The position numbers were made by a program, and so were the translations under genes. Positions 1 through 5,942 of a stretch of 31,638 nt of DNA are shown here, in pieces. The notes under the pieces are model-generated. The model had not been told where the DNA came from. It did no database searches and was given only the letters and a program-made list of their open reading frames with translations. The stretch is from a virus, in IMG/VR virus record IMGVR_UViG_3300030085_000110, positions 10,107-41,744 of that record. One strand, 5' to 3'. The first letter of the stretch is position 1. The number at the start of each line of letters is the position of its first letter.

Positions 1-125
1 AATAACCGCCGATGCGTCCATCAACGGTAGCAGTCAAGAAGGATCCCACTTCTCTCTCACATGGGTTGGATTTCCGATTCTTTTTACTCTCGGAGATGTG
101 AGCACGGGTGTCGCCATCCCGTCTA
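1..125. other. Unresolved left edge, possible partial gene on minus strand
   Basis: No gene can be assigned here with confidence. On the minus strand one frame is open from inside the tRNA-Thr to the window edge. It reads ...TRAHISESKKNRKSN... and ends ...FLTATVDGRIGGY, with phage-like codons but no ATG; a TTG at about position 42 is the only start-like codon. A second minus frame gives a 27-residue ORF starting with ATG at 115 (MATPVLTSPRVKRIG...) and ending at 34, with a poor ribosome binding site. An ATG at 21 could open another gene leaving the window. The open plus-strand frame runs into the tRNA and is probably a shadow. Confidence 0.25.
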
Positions 126-199
126 AGCCAAACAACGGACTTGAACCGTTGACCTACGGTTTACAAAACCGTTGCTCTATCCAGCTGAGCTAGTTTGGC
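126..199 (-). tRNA. tRNA-Thr (anticodon UGU)
   Basis: The minus strand folds as a complete cloverleaf. The seven-base acceptor arms GCCAAAC and GTTTGGC pair at 193-199 and 127-133. The D arm carries AGCTCAGCTGGATAGAGC, the anticodon stem is ACGGT/ACCGT, and the T arm contains GGTTCAAGTCC. The anticodon TGT lies at 163-165, so it reads ACA threonine codons. The 3' CCA is not encoded; position 126 is the discriminator. The upstream small gene runs 23 bases into the tRNA. Phage tRNAs of this kind are generally thought to offset codon-use differences from the host; that role is inference here. Confidence 0.95.
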
Positions 200-395
200 G
201 TTTCTCTTCCTTATTGGTTTTGAAGTAGAGACTATAGTATCTCTTCTTCATGTTGTCAATAGTTGTCATGTCTTCCTCGAATCCCATGTATTTGAGATGC
301 TGGTAGACACCTTCCATTTCACCAATAAGGAGGAGAAGGTTGATCGCTGTCCGAGGTCTTCCACCAAAAGTATATTCAATCGGGTATTTCGGCAT
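177..395 (-). CDS. Small conserved-type phage protein, unknown function
   Basis: This encodes 72 residues starting MPKYPIEYTFGGRPRTAINL. I do not recognise a domain. The sequence is mixed alpha/beta with a central IGEMEGVYQHLKYMGFEEDM stretch, a Lys/Arg-rich tail and no signal peptide or membrane segment. I chose the ATG at 395 because a longer version starting at 512 would overlap the upstream gene by more than 130 bases; from 395 the overlap is 20 bases. The 3' end (TAG at 177-179) lies inside the D-arm side of tRNA-Thr, so mRNA and tRNA share sequence. Codon use matches the neighbours. Function unknown. Confidence 0.6.
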   Translation of the reverse strand: MPKYPIEYTFGGRPRTAINLLLLIGEMEGVYQHLKYMGFEEDMTTIDNMKKRYYSLYFKTNKEEKRQTSSAG

Positions 396-660
396 AGTTT
401 TCAACCAACCAAGAGAGGTCAAACAAGACAGGGTGGCATTCCTCAGAGATGAGGTAGTCACTTGCCTTGTATAACTCTTCCATAGTATAACGTCTTTGAG
501 TTTCTGCGTCAAGCTTTACTTCTTCTAACTCTTGGACAGATTCGGGCAACTCTTCAAAGGTGAATGGCATTCCCATTATAAACCACATCTCAACAATCAT
601 GTCTTCCCCTTCTCTTACATCCAGGTAACAACAACTGTGAGTGATGCGGATTTTCTTCAT
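376..660 (-). CDS. Hypothetical acidic phage protein (94 aa)
   Basis: This is an acidic protein of 94 residues starting MKKIRITHSCCYLDVREGED. The N-terminal half looks like beta strands (a charged strand followed by EDMIVEMWFIMGM), the C-terminal half like helices rich in Glu (PESVQELEEVKLDAETQRR). No signal peptide or membrane span is seen and no family is recognised. Its start codon shares base 660 with the stop of the Phd-like gene upstream, so the two are probably translated together. By position it could be the partner of that antitoxin-like protein, but nothing in the sequence resembles a known toxin, so this stays open. Confidence 0.7.
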   Translation of the reverse strand: MKKIRITHSCCYLDVREGEDMIVEMWFIMGMPFTFEELPESVQELEEVKLDAETQRRYTMEELYKASDYLISEECHPVLFDLSWLVENYAEIPD

Positions 661-911
661 TAGAAGTCTTGCGTCATTTCATTCAGAGATTCTGACACAT
701 AACCTGCGACAAATGCGGGATCTGGCACAAATTCTTCAGGATCTGGAATATTTATCTTGGAACCCTGATTTGGTGTTGCAATTGGTGTCATTAACACAAT
801 GTGACCAGACTCGCTAATGAGTTTGATTGTATGTCCTCGCTCTACAAGAGAGAAGACAAAATCAAAGTTGTCTTGTGCCTCTTGGACAGTAAGGGTGATG
901 ATACTAGACAT
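660..911 (-). CDS. Phd/YefM-type antitoxin-like protein
   Basis: The 83-residue product begins MSSIITLTVQEAQDNFDFVF and continues with a LVERGHTIKLISESGHIVLM stretch. This matches the Phd/YefM N-terminal DNA-binding fold, in which a T/S-x-x-E-A-x-x-N/H-F helix is followed by a G-x-T/E-V-x-I hairpin and a valine-rich strand ending in P. Residues 50-83 are acidic and Pro-rich, where family members carry the toxin-neutralising tail. Members usually repress their own operon and bind a ribonuclease toxin. No recognisable toxin (Doc, YoeB, PIN) sits next to it. It could be an orphan that counters a host toxin or a plain DNA-binding regulator; that is inference. It overlaps the upstream gene by 8 bases. 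Confidence 0.6.
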   Translation of the reverse strand: MSSIITLTVQEAQDNFDFVFSLVERGHTIKLISESGHIVLMTPIATPNQGSKINIPDPEEFVPDPAFVAGYVSESLNEMTQDF

Positions 912-1089
912 AGGTAATCAATTCAGAGGGGACGTTTTCATTAAAGGTCGTCAGAGTCTCAGAGAAACCCTCGGATCCTTCTTCGTCAAACTTCCACTGC
1001 ACCACCTCGTCAACACCTTCGCTGTCCATGATTTTCACGGTGCGGCGGGAGATGTCAACCCAGATGTGCTCAAGATAGGTATCAGACAT
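904..1089 (-). CDS. Small conserved-type cyanophage protein (61 aa)
   Basis: The 61-residue acidic protein begins MSDTYLEHIWVDISRRTVKI and contains the run WKFDEEGSEGFSETLTTFNE. It reads like a small beta-sheet protein: a strand-rich N-terminal part, then an acidic loop. No domain, signal or membrane segment is recognised; I recall similar short proteins from T4-like cyanophage genomes, but this is unverified. The ATG at 1089 is preceded directly by a 6-bp hairpin that contains the only good Shine-Dalgarno (GGAGG), described separately. It follows gp5 by 31 bases and overlaps the next gene by 8. Confidence 0.7.
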   Translation of the reverse strand: MSDTYLEHIWVDISRRTVKIMDSEGVDEVVQWKFDEEGSEGFSETLTTFNENVPSELITYV

Positions 1090-1109
1090 GAGGTCATAAC
1101 GAGGACCTC
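1090..1109 (-). promoter_or_regulatory. Hairpin hiding the ribosome binding site of the 61-aa gene
   Basis: On the minus strand GAGGTC (1104-1109) pairs with GACCTC (1090-1095) across an 8-base loop, ending one base before the ATG at 1087-1089. The GGAGG at 1106-1110 is the only strong Shine-Dalgarno here and would be within the stem. There is no U-run, so it is a weak candidate for a terminator behind gp5 and a better one for translational control or mRNA processing. Confidence 0.4.
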
Positions 1110-1120
1110 CATATCATACC

Positions 1121-3820
1121 TCAATTCAGCAGCAATGGCAAGCCGTAGACTTGGTGAGGACCGAAAGCACAACCAGTTGCCATGAAACCAGCACCCACAG
1201 AGTAGGACGCCATGCCCGACACCACTTGGTTGACAATAGATCCAGAGGGTGTGAATTCTGTGATCACACCAGTAGGACATGCAATGAAGGAGTTAATCAC
1301 ACCTGACGTGGTGCCCAAACAGATATCGTGAATAGATCCAGGGACCATGGTGCTTGCAGTTGCTCTCACAATCATAGGAGGTGACACTGATGGGAAGGGA
1401 GTATCAGTTGCCAACTCAAGGATGGTGCCCTTGACTACACGGAAACTACCAGTCAGTGCAGCAAATGGGTTAAAGACCGCAATACATTCCAGTCTTCCTG
1501 CATTCAAGAAAGATGTAATCCAGTTTGCCTCTTGCATGATCTCACCATCAGCAACCAACTCAATGGAGTTTGCTTCAACCCTGGTTACCTGTGAGTTGAT
1601 ATTCACTGATTCAATACCAGTGATTTTCACCTTGTTACCCTGAATAGTAACGTCACCAGTGTAAGAAATGTTGTGGTCGCCTTCCAAACGTTGACCAGAC
1701 TTCTGCTCCTTATCATCTTTCAACTCAGTAGAGAGTTGAGGACCCCAAGGTGTGCGACCCATCTCGTCAGCATCAGGGTGATAAGGAATCTTATCTACTG
1801 GATAGAATCCACCACCTTGAATCTTCTTGAAGTATTGTGCTCTACGCTCTTTCTGCTTAGCAGGGAAAGTAGCAATATCATACTTAGAAGCGGTGGTGTT
1901 TGTATCACCAAAGTCAGGATCAGGGTTTGCTGCCTTCACATTAGATGTGGCAGATCCAGATGCAACAGAGTCAGACTGTTGTGCCTTAGACATATCAGGT
2001 GCAGAAGATGATCCCTCGGACTCAGACTGAGGACCGTTGGACTTGTTTTCATTCTTAGCACCCACGATCTCCTCGTGGTAGTTACCCATGACTTTCAGAT
2101 AGAAGTCACCTTCTACTGTCAGCACATAGTTACCCTTGATAGTTTCACACTTATCTCTACCAATGATCTTGGTGGAGTTGTTGGGGACGTTTTGGTGTTG
2201 GTTACCAAAACTATCTTGGAAGTTGGTTTGACCACCAGGACCAGACTCGATTGCCTTTTCCTTGCCAGGTGTTGCGTCAAAGATCTTTTTAGCACCATTC
2301 AGGAAGGTTTGCACCTCCATCATGTAGGGATTGATGTCAGTAAACATCTGGTCGATGTAACTGCCACCCAGACCGCTGCCATCAACAGGGTTACCTGTCT
2401 TCATCAGAGAAGCATAATTGCTACCCTGCACAGCATCATCAATATTTGTACATGTCGTGGTCCCTAACAACGGGAACCACGATTTCGCTTTCGGTCGTTT
2501 AATCTTCCTCCCACAATCCTTCTTGAAGAACATGCCCAGGATTGCCAGGATGAATGCAATCAGTGATCCCCAGTCAAGACTGGTGAAGTCAAACTCCATG
2601 ATCATGGAGACAGTATCACCCAATCGTGATGCTGCCTGACCCATTGCACGAGCAGTATTAACAGCAGAGATGATGTCGCCAGTAATACCTGACATACGAT
2701 TCATCGCAGACTGAATACCCTCCAGGATACGATTGGTGATGCCTTCAACTGCTTCACCGATTGCAGACTGAATCACACTGGTGATCTTATCTACCGCTAG
2801 TGTTGCAATTTGGTTTGCAAAGTTTGCTGTATCCGCTAGTGCCGCTTGGACTAATCCTAACCATGCAGGGACAGGAGCACAGAAGATAGCAAAGATCTGC
2901 TCAAGGAATCCCAGGATTGCAGTAATCACACCCATGGGAATGAAACTGGAGATGATCTTCACCAGTGCGTTGATGATCGTAGCAATCGCCTGTGCCAGGA
3001 TCTCTTTTAATGGTGCCAGCACACCAGCAATAGCACCAGATAGGTAGTTAGCAATCTTACCCAGGTGCTCTAGGACCTTATCACCTGCCAGTCTTGCACC
3101 ATTGACCAGTGATACAAATGAATCGCCAGCATTACCAATTGATGCTGCCATGTTGCCCATCTCTGTGAGCATTCTTTTGATGTCAGTCTCAAAACCTTCA
3201 CCAGCAGATGCAGCAACACCATCACCAATACCCTGCTTCTCGACAGGAGGTTTAATAGGGTTAGTTACAGCGTTACCAGGAAGTGCTTCTTCCAGTGCAG
3301 AGATAGCACCACGAGCATTATCTTGACCACCAACAGGACTGCTAGGTGATGATTGCTGCGTCTTAGCAAATGAAGCACCATCCAATGCATTGGTGCCGAG
3401 TGGAGTCTGCTGCTGTTTAGCATTAGCAGGAGCATCCTTATCAGCAACCTTAGGATCTGCCACAGTAGTGCGCTTGTTTGCACCCTCTACTTGGAAACCA
3501 CGGAATGCACCGAGGACGATAGGTAACTGTGCTTCATCTCCATCTAGGAAGAAACCCAATACCCATGATCCACACTGCAACTCTGACATAGTGCCAGTGT
3601 TTTTAGTCTGTGGTTTATCAGTAGGAAGCAAGACATTTGCCCAAGGCAGCACCTTAGTAGGGACTTCCTTAATATAGTCTTCCTTCGCTTTATGTCCTGT
3701 ATACCACCCTAGAATTCTGACACGGACTCTACCTAGTTTAGATGGGTCGTTGTTGTCTTCAACTTCACCCACCCACCAAGTGTATCCGTCTCTTCCTAGG
3801 ATATCGGTGCGTTCTCTCAT
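1121..3820 (-). CDS. 5: Baseplate hub spike protein gp5, without lysozyme domain
   Basis: This 899-residue protein is the tail spike at the centre of the baseplate. Residues 1-110 (MRERTDILGRDGYTWWVGEV...) match the gp5 OB-fold: WVGEVEDNNDPSKLGRVRVR, then a strand ending PIVLGAFRG. In T4 a lysozyme domain follows; here I see no E-8-D-5-T signature. Instead there is a Gln/Pro-rich linker (about 120-210) and a long hydrophobic helical part (about 230-440). From about 555 short valine-Gly repeats (ETIKGNYVLTVEGDFYLKV) resemble the triple-stranded beta-helix needle of T4 gp5. The C terminus is Gly/Val-rich, ending YSVGAGFMATGCAFGPHQ, perhaps a PAAR-like tip. A late-promoter-like box lies about 22 bases upstream of the ATG. 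Likely forms trimers with the gp27-like protein at 4,595-5,941. Confidence 0.88.
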   Translation of the reverse strand: MRERTDILGRDGYTWWVGEVEDNNDPSKLGRVRVRILGWYTGHKAKEDYIKEVPTKVLPWANVLLPTDKPQTKNTGTMSELQCGSWVLGFFLDGDEAQLPIVLGAFRGFQVEGANKRTTVADPKVADKDAPANAKQQQTPLGTNALDGASFAKTQQSSPSSPVGGQDNARGAISALEEALPGNAVTNPIKPPVEKQGIGDGVAASAGEGFETDIKRMLTEMGNMAASIGNAGDSFVSLVNGARLAGDKVLEHLGKIANYLSGAIAGVLAPLKEILAQAIATIINALVKIISSFIPMGVITAILGFLEQIFAIFCAPVPAWLGLVQAALADTANFANQIATLAVDKITSVIQSAIGEAVEGITNRILEGIQSAMNRMSGITGDIISAVNTARAMGQAASRLGDTVSMIMEFDFTSLDWGSLIAFILAILGMFFKKDCGRKIKRPKAKSWFPLLGTTTCTNIDDAVQGSNYASLMKTGNPVDGSGLGGSYIDQMFTDINPYMMEVQTFLNGAKKIFDATPGKEKAIESGPGGQTNFQDSFGNQHQNVPNNSTKIIGRDKCETIKGNYVLTVEGDFYLKVMGNYHEEIVGAKNENKSNGPQSESEGSSSAPDMSKAQQSDSVASGSATSNVKAANPDPDFGDTNTTASKYDIATFPAKQKERRAQYFKKIQGGGFYPVDKIPYHPDADEMGRTPWGPQLSTELKDDKEQKSGQRLEGDHNISYTGDVTIQGNKVKITGIESVNINSQVTRVEANSIELVADGEIMQEANWITSFLNAGRLECIAVFNPFAALTGSFRVVKGTILELATDTPFPSVSPPMIVRATASTMVPGSIHDICLGTTSGVINSFIACPTGVITEFTPSGSIVNQVVSGMASYSVGAGFMATGCAFGPHQVYGLPLLLN

Positions 3821-3840
3821 TGTGTGTAACTTTTCGTGTG

Positions 3841-3850
3841 ATTATTTATC
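3841..3850 (-). promoter_or_regulatory. Late-promoter-like box upstream of gp5
   Basis: The minus strand reads GATAAATAAT, one base off the T4 late consensus TATAAATA. Its TAA (3846-3848) is the stop codon of cpeT. It lies about 22 bases before the gp5 ATG. The same arrangement recurs upstream of cp12, gp26 and the 24.6-kb gene. Confidence 0.55.
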
Positions 3851-4304
3851 CGATTCTCTTAAACATAAATTCTCCTTCCGATGGGTCTTTACCCCATATG
3901 AAGTTTCCTGTTTCTAAATCGATACCTGTATCAATCGCACGATACTCCTCACCGTTAAATCGTGCCTTGGATAATACTTGCACATCACCATGGACACAAT
4001 CTCCATGAGTAGTGCCATTCCACCATTCACCATCCCATTTCCAAATATAAGGACAGACTTCTCTTTCAAAGAGAAGATCCTTAGTAATGAATACTACTGT
4101 AGTGTCTGATGTGTATTCCCAAGTGTGCTCTGAATGCTTGTATGCATTCGCCTCACTTCTATACTTATACCAAGATTTTGATTGGAGTTTCTTCTCTCCA
4201 ACTCTTGTGAATCTCAAATCAATCTGAGGCCATTTAGCAGGATTCGACATCGCTTGGATCTGATTCCTGTAATGACCCAGTATTAGTTCTTCAAAGCTAT
4301 TCAT
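3846..4304 (-). CDS. cpeT: CpeT/CpcT-type phycobiliprotein lyase homologue
   Basis: The 152-residue product resembles T-type bilin lyases, which attach or chaperone phycoerythrobilin on phycobiliprotein beta subunits. Matching blocks include HYRNQIQAMSNPAKWPQIDL (host form: NQAQAFENPPFYAHI), a CPYIWKWDGEWWNG strand pair, and the C-terminal EYRAIDTGIDLETGNFIWG, close to the host signature S-L-D-R-G-x-D-x-E-T-x-x-x-I-W-G. It is shorter than host CpcT/CpeT (about 190-200), mainly in the middle, as reported for phage CpeT proteins. A consensus sigma70 promoter lies 20-48 bases upstream, with AAGG seven bases before the ATG. Presence of this gene points to a host with phycoerythrin. Whether the phage protein has lyase activity cannot be read from sequence. 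Confidence 0.88.
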   Translation of the reverse strand: MNSFEELILGHYRNQIQAMSNPAKWPQIDLRFTRVGEKKLQSKSWYKYRSEANAYKHSEHTWEYTSDTTVVFITKDLLFEREVCPYIWKWDGEWWNGTTHGDCVHGDVQVLSKARFNGEEYRAIDTGIDLETGNFIWGKDPSEGEFMFKRIG

Positions 4305-4323
4305 TGCAACCCTTACATGGTTG

Positions 4324-4352
4324 ATTATAATAAATTATCTAGGTCTTGTCAA
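4324..4352 (-). promoter_or_regulatory. Consensus sigma70 promoter for cpeT
   Basis: On the minus strand the -35 is TTGACA (4347-4352) and the -10 is TATAAT (4324-4329), with a 17-base spacer: both hexamers and spacing are at consensus. Predicted start of transcription is near 4317, giving a leader of roughly 13 bases that holds AAGG before the ATG at 4304. The -35 overlaps the cp12 stop codon. It would let unmodified host polymerase read cpeT, and gp5 behind it if there is no stop in between; I see no terminator between them. Confidence 0.85.
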
Positions 4353-4564
4353 ACGTCGTAGACTCGACACTCATCTGCTTCAGGATTTGAGTCACAAAAC
4401 ATCTCAAATGGTGTAGGATCGTGATGATCACTTGGGTTGTTTTTATGATACTCTTCTAGATCGTGCAGCTCTGATTCGATGTGCCGACGTTGTTGAGGCG
4501 AGATTGTAGGATTTTCAAGGATATCCTTATCCTTTGCGATATGATCTTCGATTGACTTTTCCAT
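4349..4564 (-). CDS. cp12: CP12-like Calvin cycle regulator
   Basis: The 71-residue acidic protein ends with the CP12 signature EMFCDSNPEADECRVYDV; C57 and C66 are the C-terminal cysteine pair. CP12 is a small disordered protein that clamps GAPDH and phosphoribulokinase under oxidising conditions and so shuts the Calvin cycle. The N-terminal cysteine pair of full-length plant and cyanobacterial CP12 is missing; residues 1-42 are a charged helix (IAKDKDILENPTISPQQRRH). That leaves the GAPDH-binding tail. In cyanophages CP12 is thought to act with TalC to direct carbon to the pentose phosphate route; talC is at 26,089-26,739. A late-like box lies 26 bases upstream, so it may be expressed late, unlike cpeT downstream. 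Confidence 0.92.
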   Translation of the reverse strand: MEKSIEDHIAKDKDILENPTISPQQRRHIESELHDLEEYHKNNPSDHHDPTPFEMFCDSNPEADECRVYDV

Positions 4565-4589
4565 AATAGTGATGGATTAAGTGTGTAAA

Positions 4590-4599
4590 GTTATTTAGT
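4590..4599 (-). promoter_or_regulatory. Late-promoter-like box upstream of cp12
   Basis: The minus strand reads ACTAAATAAC. Its first TAA is the stop codon of the gp27-like gene (4595-4597). It lies about 26 bases before the cp12 ATG. Two mismatches to TATAAATA make it weaker than the gp4 and gp48 boxes. Confidence 0.45.
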
Positions 4600-5941
4600 A
4601 GGACTGACTCTTGACTGAATCTCGTGTTAACTTTAATTCTGTAGTTAAACCCTCACGTTTGTAAGTATGTGTAAGTCCTGCAATGATATACTTACCGCTA
4701 TATTTGCGGTCTTCTAAGACCTTACCGTTGTCGCCAGCGGTTTGCTTAGATGCAGGAATACTTACTTTGAGGATCTGACCGACAGTTAGTGCTGGATTAC
4801 CAGGAATAACGATTGTCAATTGCACAGACTTAAGCAGACTGTAGCGTGCTGAAGCATACATGCCAACAGATAGTGTATCTTTGTTACCTTCAACACCTGC
4901 TTTATGATTAGCACTCTGCTGATTCTTCATATCAGGCAAGTTTCTGATATGCAGTCTTGTTGGTGCAATCTTATCAACATCAATGTCCTCTGGCAAAACA
5001 TATGGTGGTTGCTTCTCAATCGTAGATGCCATAGCAAACACCTGCATATAATTCACTTCTCTTGGTGGAGAAATAGTGCCTCGTTTGTTACTATTACCAG
5101 AGTCTGTGGTTGCTGAGTCTGTAGTGATAGGTAAGGAGATACCGATAGAAAGCGCCTTATAAGTCCCTAGACGCATGTTTCTGAGGTGATCTGCCTTATC
5201 GGGATACATTACAGATTCGATAGCATACATGCCATCATCTTCTGGATCTGATCCTTGCTGGACCAGTGTATATACAAACTTCTCAGCACCATCTATCTGC
5301 CCCTCACACAGTCCATCAATAGATTGGAAGCAGAATCCCTTCTTGTTTTCAAAAAAGAGAAAACCACTCTGTTTCAGACTTGCTTTACTGCCTTTCTTTC
5401 TGACAACTTTGTCACAGATATGACTGATTGCATCTGTAACTTTCCAGTTGGGTGAGATGAAGTTAATGGTGCTGTGAGGCTCCATATACTTACTCTTCAT
5501 CTTGTCAGTTTCCCAATACTTTTTAAGGAGATGCTTGGGAATATGATCTGGATTCTTAGCACCATCCATTGGTCCAAATGATTTGAAGACCTTCTTCATC
5601 TCATTGCTGTAAATCTCAGGCGTTGCAGTATGGAGGATATACATCTGACCACGCTCAGACTTGATGATGCTACCAATCTTATACACACGGAATTTCATAT
5701 CCATGTCATCACCTTTCGATGATTCACACTCAAGTTTTACATGGATGGTCTCACCACCCATCAACGTCTTGTTAAAGTCAACAGCGTCAGCGATGGTAAA
5801 ATCACACCTGATGAATGGTGATTCAATCGACTCGTAGTATGTGAAGTCAACGACAATCTCTCTGATGTCATACGTCTCACCACCGACGAGCTCGATCTCA
5901 ATCTTTTTTAATTCGTGTAGTCTTGATCTTCTATTTGCCAT
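4595..5941 (-). CDS. Baseplate hub protein, gp27-like
   Basis: The 448-residue protein has the character of T4 gp27 and phage Mu gp44 hub subunits, which form the trimeric ring that seats the gp5 spike and joins the tail tube. The N-terminal part is a beta domain (IEIELVGGETYDIREIVVDF), followed by the strand-rich second domain around VDFTYYESIESPFIRCDFTI; a middle region with NPDHIPKHLLKKYW; and a C-terminal beta domain with TIVIPGNPALTVGQILKVSI and YIIAGLTHTYKREGLTTELK, typical of hub proteins that bind late. Slightly longer than T4 gp27 (391). It sits one base after the giant tape-measure-like gene and two genes from gp5, as expected for a hub set. The gp27 name rests on pattern and position. 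Confidence 0.7.
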   Translation of the reverse strand: MANRRSRLHELKKIEIELVGGETYDIREIVVDFTYYESIESPFIRCDFTIADAVDFNKTLMGGETIHVKLECESSKGDDMDMKFRVYKIGSIIKSERGQMYILHTATPEIYSNEMKKVFKSFGPMDGAKNPDHIPKHLLKKYWETDKMKSKYMEPHSTINFISPNWKVTDAISHICDKVVRKKGSKASLKQSGFLFFENKKGFCFQSIDGLCEGQIDGAEKFVYTLVQQGSDPEDDGMYAIESVMYPDKADHLRNMRLGTYKALSIGISLPITTDSATTDSGNSNKRGTISPPREVNYMQVFAMASTIEKQPPYVLPEDIDVDKIAPTRLHIRNLPDMKNQQSANHKAGVEGNKDTLSVGMYASARYSLLKSVQLTIVIPGNPALTVGQILKVSIPASKQTAGDNGKVLEDRKYSGKYIIAGLTHTYKREGLTTELKLTRDSVKSQSY

Positions 5942-5942
5942 T

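Noticed and set aside
396-512. Longer version of the first small gene starting at 512
   Set aside because: The extension is antiparallel-free but overlaps the well-coded 94-residue gene in another frame, and begins with unlikely residues.
744-753. Late-promoter box GATAAATATT within the Phd-like gene
   Set aside because: It codes SKINIPD in frame and is about 90 bases from the next start with no other support, so I leave it out of the feature list.
1121-3820. Lysozyme domain in gp5
   Set aside because: No E-x8-D-x5-T arrangement or other GH24 motif was found after the OB-fold; the lysozyme motif is in the 8,829-12,185 protein.
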